Origin: Catellatospora bangladeshensis
GTDB taxonomy: Bacteria; Actinomycetota; Actinomycetes; Mycobacteriales; Micromonosporaceae
DNA length: 64,000 nt
Assembly: GCF_016862575.1 (NCBI RefSeq)
Contig: NZ_BONF01000042.1
Span: 56,453-120,452, forward strand
Reading direction: 5' to 3'
In this document: in pieces, positions 42,545 through 53,677 of the stretch
How the letters are laid out: every line of letters starts with the position of its first letter
Position numbering within the stretch: position 1 is the first letter of the stretch
Notes under the pieces: model-generated
Told to the model about the DNA's origin: nothing
Databases searched by the model: none
What the model saw: the letters and a program-made list of their open reading frames with translations, nothing else
Made by a program: the position numbers and the translations under genes

Positions 42545-43753
42545 TCAGACCAGGCCGTGGAGGAGGGCGCGGACGGGGGCTGCCTTGGCGGCGGCCTCGG
42601 CGACCTCGGCGGCGGGGTCGGAGTCGATGGTGATGCCGCCGCCCGCCCACACGTGCACGTCGTCGCCGTCGGCGACCACGGTGCGGATGGTCAGGCCGAG
42701 ATCGATCCCCGTGGGGCCGATCCAGCCCAGCGCGCCCATGCTGACGCCGCGGCCGACCGGCTCCAGCGCGGCGATCTCGCGCAGCGCGGCGAGCTTCGGC
42801 GCGCCGGTGACCGAGCCGCCCGGGCAGACCGCGCGCAGCAGCTCGGCCAGGCCGGTGCCGGGCCGGACCAGGCAGGTCACCTCGGATTCAGCCTGCCACA
42901 GGTCGGCCCAGCGGCGCACCGCGAACAGCTCCGGCACCCGCACCGAGCCGGTGACGGCGACGTGGGACAGGTCGTTGCGCTGCAGGTCGACGATCATGAT
43001 GTGCTCGGCGCGTTCCTTGGGCGAGGCGAGCAGCTCCGCGCGCCCGGCCGCGGTGGCCGGGGCGGTGCCCTTGATGGGCCGGGTCACCGCGCGGCCGTCG
43101 CGCACCTCCAGCAGCGTCTCCGGGGAGGCGCAGCCGATCGCCCAGCCCTCGCCTTGCAGGATGCCGGCGTAGCGGGCGCCGGGCAGCCGGGCGAGGCGGC
43201 GCAGCGCGGGCAGCGGGTCGCCCGCGTACGCCGCGCATGCGTGGCCGACCAGGTTGACCTGGTAGACGTCACCGCGCGCGATCGCCTCCCGGACCTCCTG
43301 GACCGCCTGGGCATGGCGCGAAGGGGTCCAGGACGCCCGCCACGGGCCCAGCCGCCAGGGACCGGCAGATCGGTCGAACGCGCCACCCTGGGGCTCCGGC
43401 GGGCGTACGGTTGCGGCGTGTTCGTAGACCACGACGACCACGTCCGGCACGGCCGGCGCGGGGCTGGGCGCCCCGGCGGCACCGCCGATCATGGCGGCTC
43501 CGCCCGCGGCCGAGACGAACAGCGCCGCGCCGCAGACCTCGTGGTCCCCCGGATCACCCGTCCGGGCCGACAGATCACGGACAGCCAGCCCGTGGCGGGT
43601 CAGGAACGCCTCCACCAGGGCGGACGGGTCGCCAGGGTCGCCCCGCCGCCACTCCAGCCGGGAGCGTTCCCACGCATGGTCACGACACACTGCCGGAATG
43701 CCAGGAATATCCCTGGCCGTCCCGTGGGTAGGAGCTAGACCGACCGGCTTCAT
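42545..43753 (-). CDS. pabB: Aminodeoxychorismate synthase component I-like
   Basis: This 402-residue chorismate-binding enzyme aminates chorismate to ADC for p-aminobenzoate/folate. The signature PIKGTAPATAAG (Lys of ADC synthase), EHIMIVDLQRNDLSHVA, SEVTCLVRPGTGLAELLR, CPGGSVTGAPKLAAL and AGGGITIDSDP are present. It could alternatively serve an antibiotic pathway or act as an anthranilate-synthase-like enzyme, but PIKGT favours PabB. No glutamine amidotransferase is adjacent. The N-terminal 110 residues are poorly conserved. It is monocistronic. Confidence 0.84.
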   Translation of the reverse strand: MKPVGLAPTHGTARDIPGIPAVCRDHAWERSRLEWRRGDPGDPSALVEAFLTRHGLAVRDLSARTGDPGDHEVCGAALFVSAAGGAAMIGGAAGAPSPAPAVPDVVVVVYEHAATVRPPEPQGGAFDRSAGPWRLGPWRASWTPSRHAQAVQEVREAIARGDVYQVNLVGHACAAYAGDPLPALRRLARLPGARYAGILQGEGWAIGCASPETLLEVRDGRAVTRPIKGTAPATAAGRAELLASPKERAEHIMIVDLQRNDLSHVAVTGSVRVPELFAVRRWADLWQAESEVTCLVRPGTGLAELLRAVCPGGSVTGAPKLAALREIAALEPVGRGVSMGALGWIGPTGIDLGLTIRTVVADGDDVHVWAGGGITIDSDPAAEVAEAAAKAAPVRALLHGLV

Positions 43754-43925
43754 TCCGCTCGTCCGAAAGGTTGATTGTTAGAAAAGGCCTGCGTTACGTG
43801 CTCGTAAAAGGCTCGTTCGACTTGGTAGCGTGCGTCACTGTTGTGATCGACAGCACACCGGCGCCGGACAGTCTCTGACCGAGCTTCCAACGCCACCACC
43901 CCTAACCGAATCGCGGAGAACCCCG

Positions 43926-44126
43926 ATGTTGTGCCAGCACCAACCGGTCTGCCCCTCAGCCGACGCGATCGACCACGACGCCGCGAAGGTCGTCGCATCC
44001 TTCCCTGAGCAGGGCTGGAGCCTGCTCTGCAACGGCGTCATCGTCTTCGAGGACACCGGCGAACTGCTCCCCGACGGGTCGAGCATCGCTCCGCACCGCG
44101 GCCCCGCGGTGCACGCCATGGCCTGA
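43926..44126 (+). CDS. DUF5999 family protein
   Basis: This 66-residue conserved actinobacterial protein carries CQHQPVCPSADAIDHDAA, EQGWSLLCNGVIVFEDTGEL and a C-terminus with PDG and APHRG. A Cys-His-Cys cluster near the N-terminus may bind metal. The ATG lies behind GGAGAACC. Function is unknown; it is often expressed during development in relatives. Confidence 0.88.
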   Translation: MLCQHQPVCPSADAIDHDAAKVVASFPEQGWSLLCNGVIVFEDTGELLPDGSSIAPHRGPAVHAMA

Positions 44127-44249
44127 TCCTTCGGCCCTCACCTGGGGCGCGACGACGCGCCCCGAAGATCAAGCACATTCTCGCACCCGAAGCGCCGGCC
44201 CGAAGCCCGCGTCCCGCAGGACGCCTCCCCGGGCCGGCGACGTCAGACC

Positions 44250-47054
<2,805 letters not shown>

Positions 47055-47103
47055 GTGAGACTCCGGGGTCGAGGACGTGTGAGGTCCTCCCCCTCTGTCG
47101 CGG

Positions 47104-47203
47104 CGTCGCTCCAGAGTCGCCTGCCCGTTGCGGTCCGGGTGCCTGAGAGGTTCCGGGGAGGAATTGCCCCTTCGGCGCCGCTGCACGCGGTCTCTCCCGC
47201 ACG
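47104..47203 (-). promoter_or_regulatory. Glycine riboswitch (single aptamer)
   Basis: On the minus strand the leader contains GGGAGAGACCG (47189-47199), CGCCGAAGGGGCAATTCC, then CTCTCAGGCACCCGGACCG and GACTCTGGAGCG at the 3' end (about 47106-47117). These match the P1/P3a consensus of gcvT-type glycine aptamers. Only one aptamer is seen. It lies about 50 bases upstream of the gcvP start and should switch gcvP on when glycine binds. Confidence 0.9.
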
Positions 47204-47311
47204 GGTGTGCCGGCAACGCCAACGCTACCAGCCCCCGCATTTCCGCACCGTAACCTATGCCACTCCCCACCACCCGCGTCGATCTCCCCAGCTCGCCCGC
47301 TCGCCCCGCGC

Positions 47312-47396
47312 CAAGATCGCGTCGATCTTGCATGAACTGTTGCCCTTTTGCCCGGATAGCGCGTGTCGCACCCACAGTCCACGCAAGATCGACGCG
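47312..47396. terminator. GATCTTG-tipped hairpin after the quinone reductase
   Basis: CGCGTCGATCTTGC (47318-47331) pairs with GCAAGATCGACGCG (47383-47396), extending to about 23 positions with two mismatches. CAAGATCGCGTCGATCTTG (47312-47330) can also fold locally. It lies directly downstream of the quinone reductase stop on the minus strand. Confidence 0.6.
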
Positions 47397-47409
47397 GGAG
47401 AGGGCGGGG

Positions 47410-48387
47410 TCACGGGATCAGGATCACCTTGCCGACGGTGGCGCGGGACTGCAGGGCGGTGTGGGCGCGGGGCGCGTCGGACAGGGGGAACTCGGTGAGG
47501 GCGGGGGTGAACCAGCCCTCGGCGGCCTCGCGGAGGGCCTGCTCCTCCAGCGGGCGGAGGCCGCCGACGACCTTGAGCATCGCGGGGCCGAGGGCCGAGG
47601 AGGCGGTGATGCCGCGGACGTAGAGGTCCTGGGTGGTGATCTCCGTTGCGCTGCCGGCGGACCAGCCGAAGATCAGGAAGCGGCCGGCCGGGGCGAGCAG
47701 CTCCAGCGCGGCCCTGCCCTCGGCCCCGCCCACTCCGTCCAGCACCACGGTCAGGTCGCGCTCGCCCAGCTCGGCGCGCACCTTGTCAGCCCAGCCGGGC
47801 GCGCGGTAGTCGACGGCGATGTCGGCGCCGTTGCGCTGCACCCGGGCCACCTTGCCGGGGCCGCCCGCCGCGCCCACGACCAGTGCCCCGGCGCGCTGGG
47901 CCGCCTGCACGAACAGCGTGCCCAGGCCGCCGGCCGCGCCGGTGACCAGCACCGCGTCGCCCTCCTGGAGCTTCGCCAGGCGCAGCACACCGACGGCGGT
48001 GCGGCCGGTGCCGATCATGGCAACTGCCGCGGCGGCGCTGAGCCGCTCCGGGATCTCGTGCAGGGCGGTCTGCGCGGCGACGGCACGCTCGGCGTACCCA
48101 CCGCTGGTCATGCCCAGGTGGGCGACGACGCGGCGGCCCAGCCACGACGGGTCGGCGCCCGGCCCGGCGGCCGCCACCCGGCCGGCGACCTCGCGACCGG
48201 GGGTCATCGGCAGCTGCGGCAGCGGGAACGGAACTGCTCCGCCGCCGCGGATCGTGGTGTCGATGAGGTGTACGCCCGCTGCCTCGACCTCGATCAGCAC
48301 CTGGCCCTCGCCCGGGACCGGGTCGGGGACCTCCTCGTAGCGCAGGTTCTCGGCCGGGCCGAACTCGTACTGGCGGATGGCGCGCAT
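47410..48387 (-). CDS. NADPH:quinone reductase-like oxidoreductase
   Basis: This 325-residue member of the zinc-free quinone-oxidoreductase branch of the MDR family shows [34 protein letters not shown], and the NADPH loop [15 protein letters not shown]. There are no zinc-binding Cys residues. It may reduce quinones or alkenals in one-electron-safe fashion. I use ATG 48387 with AGGAG at five bases; the GTG six bases upstream would overlap the ribosome site. The downstream hairpin ends the unit. Confidence 0.87.
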   Translation of the reverse strand: MRAIRQYEFGPAENLRYEEVPDPVPGEGQVLIEVEAAGVHLIDTTIRGGGAVPFPLPQLPMTPGREVAGRVAAAGPGADPSWLGRRVVAHLGMTSGGYAERAVAAQTALHEIPERLSAAAAVAMIGTGRTAVGVLRLAKLQEGDAVLVTGAAGGLGTLFVQAAQRAGALVVGAAGGPGKVARVQRNGADIAVDYRAPGWADKVRAELGERDLTVVLDGVGGAEGRAALELLAPAGRFLIFGWSAGSATEITTQDLYVRGITASSALGPAMLKVVGGLRPLEEQALREAAEGWFTPALTEFPLSDAPRAHTALQSRATVGKVILIP

Positions 48388-48444
48388 GGTCACTCCTGGT
48401 CGCGTCGGTTGCCGCCGACGTTAGGACTTCAAGCTGACTTGAGG

Positions 48445-48945
48445 TCAAGCCGCCAGCGCGGCCCGGATGCGTCCGGCCAGCTCCGCCGTCTGCGCCGGGG
48501 TCAGCTCGAGGATGCCGTGCTCGGCCATCAGCGCGTGGAACTGCTGCTGCTCGTAGGGCACCCCCGGCGGCAGCGGCGCGACATGCCAGTGCACGTGGGC
48601 GTTGCCCTGCATGCTGCCCAGCGACAGCAGATAGGTGCGCTCCGGCCGGGTCACCGCGGCCACCGCGCGCGCCACCCGGTGCACCACCGCCTGCAACGCC
48701 AGATACTCCTCCGCGGTGAGGTCACGGACCACGTCCTCGACATGGCGGCGCGGCACCACCAGCGTGTACCCGGCCAGGGTCGGATAGCGGCTCAGGAACG
48801 CCGCGTGCACGCCGTCGTCGTAGAGCAGCTCGTGCTCGTAGTCCGGCTCACCGGCGAGGGTCGCGCAGACGAAGCACGTGCCGGAACGGGACCTGCGCAC
48901 GTACGCGGCGAGGTCCATCGGCACCCGGCTGCCAAGATCACTCAT
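48445..48945 (-). CDS. HIT-family nucleotide hydrolase/transferase
   Basis: This 166-residue protein has the histidine triad in NAHVHWHVAPLP (residues about 114-125) and an N-terminal CFVC pair (FVCATLAGEPDYEHELLYDD) that may bind zinc. HIT proteins hydrolyse AMP-linked compounds such as AMP-lysine or Ap4A. ATG 48945 is six bases after TACCAT (48952-48957), a leaderless start. The substrate is unknown. Confidence 0.88.
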   Translation of the reverse strand: MSDLGSRVPMDLAAYVRRSRSGTCFVCATLAGEPDYEHELLYDDGVHAAFLSRYPTLAGYTLVVPRRHVEDVVRDLTAEEYLALQAVVHRVARAVAAVTRPERTYLLSLGSMQGNAHVHWHVAPLPPGVPYEQQQFHALMAEHGILELTPAQTAELAGRIRAALAA

Positions 48946-48988
48946 CCGGGAATGGTAGGCCGCCGGGCGCGGACTTGCTGACCCGTCG

Positions 48989-49429
48989 CTACGCCCGGCG
49001 GCGGCGGATCCGGCCGATCCGCTCGGCCACCACGGCCTCGTCGGACATGCCGAGTTCGGCGCGGCGGCGCAGCTTGTACTCGACGACGCTCGCCAGCGGC
49101 GTGTCCCGGCACTTGCGCCAGCGCTTGGTCAGCCACATCGACTTCTTGGCGTACAGCTTCACCTCGGCCCGCTCGGCCGCCTCCGGCTCGGCGGCGCCCG
49201 TCGCCGCGGACAGCGCCTGGTGCTCGCGGTGCCGGTCAGCACGGTTCGGCGTGCGCTTGTTCCGTCGGATGCTCTTGCGCGAGCTCTTGTCGTTCTCGCC
49301 GTAGTCGTTGCGGCGGTCCCTGGCGTAGCTCAGCGCCTTCTTCTCCTGCGGGGACCTGCGGCGCCCCTGCCACCACTCGATGTCCGTCGGCACGGGGTCA
49401 CGGTAGGGAACGGCATCGATGATCGGCAA
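48989..49429 (-). CDS. Basic protein of unknown function
   Basis: This 146-residue protein is very Arg/Lys-rich: RRRSPQEKKALSYARDRRND, then SRKSIRRNKRTPNRADRHRE, and a C-terminal helix ending GRIRRRRA. There is no membrane segment or known domain. The TTG start has AGGGAAT upstream and leads into PIIDAVPYRDPVPTDIEWW. High positive charge suggests nucleic-acid contact, but this is inference. It is divergent from the MOSC gene. Confidence 0.65.
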   Translation of the reverse strand: MPIIDAVPYRDPVPTDIEWWQGRRRSPQEKKALSYARDRRNDYGENDKSSRKSIRRNKRTPNRADRHREHQALSAATGAAEPEAAERAEVKLYAKKSMWLTKRWRKCRDTPLASVVEYKLRRRAELGMSDEAVVAERIGRIRRRRA

Positions 49430-49467
49430 CCGGATTCCCTGCGGGCGGGCTCCGTAGAATCGGCGCT

Positions 49468-49962
49468 GTGCCGCAGATCGTACAGTTGCTGGCCTCGCCC
49501 GTACGCCGCTTCCAGGGGCGCCCGGCCGACGGGCCGGACCCGGCCCCGCCGGGCGAACTCGTCCAGGAGGTACGCATCCGGGCCGGGCTGGGCATCGTCG
49601 GCGACCGGTACTTCGCCAAGCCCGCCCACCGCGACGCGAGCATCACCGTGATCGCGTCGGAGTCGCTGCCGGAAGGGGCCGACCTGACGCACGTGCGCCG
49701 CAACATCCTGACCTCGGGCATCGACGTGGACGCGCTGGTCGGCTCGGTGCTGGTGCTGGACACCGGTGACGGGCCGGTCCGGCTCAAGGTGCAGCGGCCG
49801 GCGAACCCGTGCGCCTGGATGGACGCCATGATCGCCCCCGGCGCCTGGCGCGCGCTACGCGGCAGAGGCGGCATCCGGTGCACACCCCTCGACGACGGCG
49901 TGCTCCGGATCGGGCCGGTCAAGGTGGCGATCGAGGCGCCACCTGATCCACCGTCAGACTGA
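49468..49962 (+). CDS. MOSC-domain protein, small form
   Basis: This 164-residue single MOSC domain has QIVQLLASPVRRFQGRPADG, LGIVGDRYFAKPAHRDA, RRNILTSGIDVDAL, and RPANPCAWMDAMIAPGAW with the conserved Cys, then GIRCTPL. Such proteins are sulfur carriers/sulfurases related to molybdenum-cofactor maturation. The GTG at 49468 follows TAGAAT (49455-49460) by seven bases, a leaderless start. It shares the short promoter region with the basic protein. Confidence 0.85.
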   Translation: MPQIVQLLASPVRRFQGRPADGPDPAPPGELVQEVRIRAGLGIVGDRYFAKPAHRDASITVIASESLPEGADLTHVRRNILTSGIDVDALVGSVLVLDTGDGPVRLKVQRPANPCAWMDAMIAPGAWRALRGRGGIRCTPLDDGVLRIGPVKVAIEAPPDPPSD

Positions 49963-49987
49963 TCCCCTTGGACGTGCCGGCCCGGCG

Positions 49988-50052
49988 AAGATCGCCGTCT
50001 CGTGTCAGAAGGTGCGGTGAGACCGCAGCTTTCGACACGAGACGGCGATCTT
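49988..50052. terminator. GATCTT-tipped 19-bp hairpin between MOSC and ribM
   Basis: AAGATCGCCGTCTCGTGTC (49988-50006) is mirrored by GACACGAGACGGCGATCTT (50034-50052); inside is GCGGTGAGACCGC. It lies between converging stops and can serve both genes. Confidence 0.65.
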
Positions 50053-50103
50053 GGCGGGAGCACCGGCTCTGGATCTTGGCGGTGCCCTGTCCGGCCGGGG
50101 CGG

Positions 50104-50808
50104 TCAGGCGGTGGCGGGCTGGTCCAGCGGGGTGGGGCGGGGTGCCGGGCGTTCGGCCGAGCGGAGCCAGACGGTGAAGCCGTAGAGGACCAGGCCGCCG
50201 TAGACCAGGTAGAGCACCGCCGACGGGTAGAAGTGCGACTTGATCAGCAGCGGCACGCCCACCGCGTCGACCGCCAGCCAGGCCAGCCAGAAGTCGTGCC
50301 AGCCGCGCGCCATGGCGTACGTGGCCACCACCGAGCCGACGAAGATCCACGCGTCGCACCAGTAGTACCAGCGGGGAGCGGGCCAGCCCGCCCCGAACCA
50401 GAAGAACACCTGCTGCACGGCGACCACGCCGAGCGCCCACACCGCCAGGAAGGCCAGACGCTCCCGGGCGCCCGCCCAGCGCGGCGTGATCGCCGGAGCG
50501 CCCGGCGCCAGCTCGCGGCGGGCCTGCTGCCAGCGCCACCAGCCGTACACACTCGTCACGATGAAGAAGACCTGCCGGCCGGCCTGGCCGAACAGGGTCG
50601 TGTGCTGCGGGTTGGCGAACGCCACCCCGAAGAAGACGGTGAACAGCAGCAGGTTGCCGATGATGCCGGCCGGCCACGCCCAGACGCGGCGGCGCAGCCC
50701 GCCGATCGCCGAGGCGAAGCCGAACCCGTTGCCGATGATCTCGCGCCACAGGATGTGCTGGTCGAAGACCGTCAGCTGGGCGGAGAAGAGCTGTTCGAGG
50801 ATGTTCAC
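50104..50808 (-). CDS. ribM: RibM/PnuX-type riboflavin (PnuC-family) transporter
   Basis: This 234-residue membrane protein of the PnuC vitamin-transporter family has seven hydrophobic helices. SAIGGLRRRVWAWPAGIIGN and the downstream WWRWQQARRE and WCDAWIFVGSV match PnuC. An FMN riboswitch controls it, which identifies PnuX/RibM riboflavin importers rather than nicotinamide-riboside transporters. Import is expected when FMN is low. The GTG start is behind GGAGGCCCC. A GATCTT hairpin follows. Confidence 0.88.
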   Translation of the reverse strand: MNILEQLFSAQLTVFDQHILWREIIGNGFGFASAIGGLRRRVWAWPAGIIGNLLLFTVFFGVAFANPQHTTLFGQAGRQVFFIVTSVYGWWRWQQARRELAPGAPAITPRWAGARERLAFLAVWALGVVAVQQVFFWFGAGWPAPRWYYWCDAWIFVGSVVATYAMARGWHDFWLAWLAVDAVGVPLLIKSHFYPSAVLYLVYGGLVLYGFTVWLRSAERPAPRPTPLDQPATA

Positions 50809-50978
50809 GGGGCCTCCGGTCGGATCCGGTCGGGTCCCCGGGGAAACCTGGTCGCGCGGGCGCGCACGATCGCACCGCCGGTCGGCCGTGCGTCCGGGCG
50901 CGCGGGCACGGCCCGGCACACCCGCGTACGCCCGCGCCCGTGCGGCGTCCACCGCGCAGGCGCGACCGGTGCGGTCGC

Positions 50979-51107
50979 CGCGTGCTGCCTCCCATCCGGA
51001 CTTTCACCGTCGGTCCCGGAGTTTCACCGGGTCCACCGGCCGCCGGCTGCGGTCGGGTCGCGGACTGTCACCGCCGGTTCGGAATTGCACCGACCCCGGA
51101 GCACGTC
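50979..51107 (-). promoter_or_regulatory. FMN riboswitch (RFN element)
   Basis: On the minus strand the leader reads CCGGGGTCGGTGCAATTCC, ACCGGCGGTGACAGTCCGCG, then GGTGAAACTCCGGGACCG, GACGGTGAAAGTCCGGATGG, ending GGAGGCAGCACG. These are the hallmark segments of the FMN aptamer. The P1 arms are CGTGCT and AGCACG (50981-50986). A GC hairpin (GGCGACCGCACCGGTCGCGCC region, about 50955-50975) just downstream can act as terminator. The riboswitch lies about 170 bases before ribM. Confidence 0.95.
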
Positions 51108-51172
51108 GGCGTCAGTCTGCCACGGTGCCCGTGTCCCGCGGCACCCCTGCGTGAGCTAAAGAACTCGCGCGG

Positions 51173-51640
51173 TCACCCCTGCGGGGCGCGCAGCCACACG
51201 TACGGCACCGGCTGGACGCGGTTCCACTCGTCGGCCAGCTCCTGCGGCACGTGCTGGTAGCCCGCGCCGGTGTAGCAGCGCAGGGCGGCCGTGTTGTCCG
51301 GGTGCACCCGCATGAACACCTCCGGGTGGTGGTCCCGGGCGCGTGCCGTCAGCTCGGAGACCAGGCGGCGACCCAGGCCGCGGCCGCGGTGGGCGGGGGC
51401 GACGATCAGGCGGGCCAGCTCGGCCTCGCCCTCCTCTTCGTCTAGCCACAGCTCGCCGTAGGCGACCGTTTCATCACCTTCGACCAGGAGGTATGCCGTG
51501 ACGTCGGGCTCGGCGGCCCAGCCGGTCACGGTCTCGGCGGTCACCTCGTCGCGGGAGCACCAGCGGCGGCACTCGTCGGCCGTCCCCGCCCAGCCCGCGA
51601 CCACGGCCGCGTCCGCCGCCTCCACCATGCGCAAACCCAT
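51173..51640 (-). CDS. GNAT N-acetyltransferase
   Basis: This 155-residue GNAT carries VEAADAAVVAGWAGTADECRRW, LARLIVAPAHRGRGLGRRLV with the acetyl-CoA loop RGRGLG, and DNTAALRCYTGAGYQHV. The ATG at 51640 is chosen because GGAGG lies upstream and the preceding in-frame residues look non-coding. Acceptor unknown. It is monocistronic and its promoter region is shared with the gap at 51641-51981. Confidence 0.84.
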   Translation of the reverse strand: MGLRMVEAADAAVVAGWAGTADECRRWCSRDEVTAETVTGWAAEPDVTAYLLVEGDETVAYGELWLDEEEGEAELARLIVAPAHRGRGLGRRLVSELTARARDHHPEVFMRVHPDNTAALRCYTGAGYQHVPQELADEWNRVQPVPYVWLRAPQG

Positions 51641-51981
51641 GCCGGACCCGCCTCCGTCTCGCCCGTCGGCGGCCGATGCTATCGGGGCCGCGCCTATCTC
51701 AGCCGGCACGCCCGCCGCAACCGTCGCGGCTGCTGTCGCGCCCGTCCCGGCTCGGCCTCGCGGTGGTGACCGGCCGGGCCAAGATCTGTTTTTGTGGACG
51801 CCGGCCGTCGCTATATCAGCGGTAAGCGTCCACGAAAACAGATCTTGGCGGTAGCGCGGGCCCGAAGCGCCGTGGACTCGGCGAAGGCGATCCCCACGCG
51901 GTGTCGATCCGGGCGGGCGCCGTTCGTGTAGACGGTGAAGGCCGGTGCGGATCCGGCCGCCGGACGGCAGGAGAAGACGCC
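51641..51981. other. Gene-free region holding one hairpin
   Basis: This 341-base gap separates divergent genes. It contains the hairpin at 51779-51848 and otherwise low-complexity GC-rich sequence. I saw no clear ORF, RNA gene or known riboswitch in it. Confidence 0.5.
51779..51848. repeat. GATCTTGG-tipped hairpin
   Basis: CCAAGATCTGTTTTTGTGGACG (51779-51800) is mirrored near-perfectly by CGTCCACGAAAACAGATCTTGG (51827-51848), about 21 pairs around a 26-base loop. It lies in a divergent region, so it is not a simple terminator. Confidence 0.6.
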
Positions 51982-52563
51982 ATGCGCAAGCTCATCGTGA
52001 TCGAGTTCGTCACCCTGGACGGGGTCATGCAGGGCCTCGGCTCGCCCGACGAGGACCGCGACGGCGGCTTCGAGCACGGCGGCTGGTCCGCGCCGTACTT
52101 CGACGACGTCCAGGCCACCAGCGCGGCCGAAGGGCTGAAGGCGACGACGGCGTACCTGTTCGGCCGCCGCACCTACGAGAAGATGGCCGCGTTCTGGCCG
52201 CACCAGCCCGACGAGAACCCGATGGCCGCACACCTCAACGCCACCCCGAAGCACGTCGCCACCCGCACCCTCACCGAGCTGAGCTGGCCCGGCGCGCAGG
52301 TGCTCGACGGCGACCTGGCCCCGGCGGTGCGGCGGCTCAAGGCCGAAGGCGAAGGCGTGCTCGCCGTGCTGGGCAGCGGCGCGCTGGTCCAGGAGCTGAT
52401 CGCGCACGACCTGGTCGACGGCTACCGGCTGTTCGTGCATCCACTGCTGCTCGGCACCGGCAAGCGCCTGTTCCGCGAGCGCCCCCGGCCGCAGCGCCTG
52501 ACCCTGGTCGACTGCACGCCCACCTCGACCGGCGTGCTCATGCTCGGCTACGACGTGGCGTGA
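51982..52563 (+). CDS. RibD C-terminal (dihydrofolate reductase-like) domain protein
   Basis: This 193-residue protein has the DHFR/RibD C-terminal fold: RKLIVIEFVTLDGVMQGLGS, TTAYLFGRRTYEKMAAFW, GVLAVLGSGALVQELIAHDL, DGYRLFVHPLLLGTGKRLF. This family reduces small carbonyl or pteridine-like substrates with NADPH; most stand-alone members have unknown roles. AGGAGA lies seven bases before the ATG. Repeat copy D begins 24 bases after the stop. Confidence 0.86.
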   Translation: MRKLIVIEFVTLDGVMQGLGSPDEDRDGGFEHGGWSAPYFDDVQATSAAEGLKATTAYLFGRRTYEKMAAFWPHQPDENPMAAHLNATPKHVATRTLTELSWPGAQVLDGDLAPAVRRLKAEGEGVLAVLGSGALVQELIAHDLVDGYRLFVHPLLLGTGKRLFRERPRPQRLTLVDCTPTSTGVLMLGYDVA

Positions 52564-52586
52564 GCCGCGGCTCTCCTTGCCAACAG

Positions 52587-52639
52587 GTAAGAAGGGCACC
52601 TTCTTATACGCATAGCGTTAAGAAGGTGCCCTTCCTTTC
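52587..52639 (+). repeat. GGGCACC repeat family, copy D (inverted type)
   Basis: TAAGAAGGGCACCTTCTTA (52588-52606), spacer with TACGCATAGCG, then TTAAGAAGGTGCCCTTCCT (52618-52636). It lies between the RibD-like gene and the aldo/keto reductase promoter. Confidence 0.88.
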
Positions 52640-52669
52640 GGTGGACGGCGCCGCACTAGGCTGATCGTC

Positions 52670-53677
52670 ATGACGTACGTGGCAGAGCCGAAGCGATACG
52701 ACGACATGATCTACCGCCGGACCGGGCGCAGCGGGCTGAAGCTGCCGGCGATCTCGCTGGGTCTCTGGCACAACTTCGGGCACGAGCGTCCGTGGGACCG
52801 TCAGCGCGAGATCGTGCGGCGCGCGTTCGACCTCGGCGTGACCCACTTCGACCTGGCCAACAACTACGGCCCGCCGCCCGGCGCGGCCGAGGAGAACTTC
52901 GGCCGGATGCTCGCCACGGACCTGAAGCCGTACCGGGACGAGCTGGTCATCGCGACGAAGGCCGGCTACGACATGTGGCCCGGCCCGTACGGCGAGTGGG
53001 GCTCGCGCAAGTACCTGACCGCGTCGCTGGACCAGTCGCTCAAGCGCATGGGCCTGGACTACGTCGACGTCTTCTACTCGCACCGCTTCGACCCGGACAC
53101 CCCGCTCGAGGAGACGATGGGCGCCCTGGACGCGGCCGTGCGCGCGGGCAAGGCGCTGTACGTCGGCATCTCCTCGTACACCTCCACCCAGACGCAGCAG
53201 GCCGCCGCGATCCTCAAGGACCTGGGCACGCCGCTGCTGATCCACCAGCCGTCGTACTCGATGATCAACCGCTGGACCGAGCGGGACGCGCTGCTGGACA
53301 CCCTGGAGGAGGTCGGCGCGGGCTGCATCGCGTTCTCGCCGCTGGCGCAGGGCCTGCTCACCGACCGCTACCTGAACGGCGTGCCGGACGACTCGCGCAT
53401 CCGCACCAGCCGCTTCCTCAACGAGGACGCGCTGACCCCGAGCAACCGGGTCAAGGTCGAGGGCCTCAACGACGTCGCCAAGCGGCGCGGGCAGTCCCTC
53501 GCGCAGCTCGCGCTGGCCTGGGCGCTGCGCGACGAGCGGATGACCAGCCTCGTCATCGGCGCGTCCAGCGTGAAGCAGCTGGAGGACAACATCGCGGCGC
53601 TGGGCAACCTGCACTTCACGGACGCCGAGCTGACCGAGATCGACCAGTTCGCGACCGAGGCCGAGATCGTCGTCTGA
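52670..53677 (+). CDS. Aldo/keto reductase, YghZ-like
   Basis: This 335-residue TIM-barrel NADPH reductase has GLKLPAISLGLWHNFG, FDLANNYGPPPGAAEENFG with Asp-Tyr, LVIATKAGYDMWPGPYGEWG, and YSHRFDPDTPLEETM. It resembles YghZ, which reduces L-glyceraldehyde-3-phosphate and methylglyoxal-type aldehydes. ATG 52670 is seven bases after TAGGCT (52657-52662). The stop overlaps the next gene by one base. Confidence 0.91.
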   Translation: MTYVAEPKRYDDMIYRRTGRSGLKLPAISLGLWHNFGHERPWDRQREIVRRAFDLGVTHFDLANNYGPPPGAAEENFGRMLATDLKPYRDELVIATKAGYDMWPGPYGEWGSRKYLTASLDQSLKRMGLDYVDVFYSHRFDPDTPLEETMGALDAAVRAGKALYVGISSYTSTQTQQAAAILKDLGTPLLIHQPSYSMINRWTERDALLDTLEEVGAGCIAFSPLAQGLLTDRYLNGVPDDSRIRTSRFLNEDALTPSNRVKVEGLNDVAKRRGQSLAQLALAWALRDERMTSLVIGASSVKQLEDNIAALGNLHFTDAELTEIDQFATEAEIVV

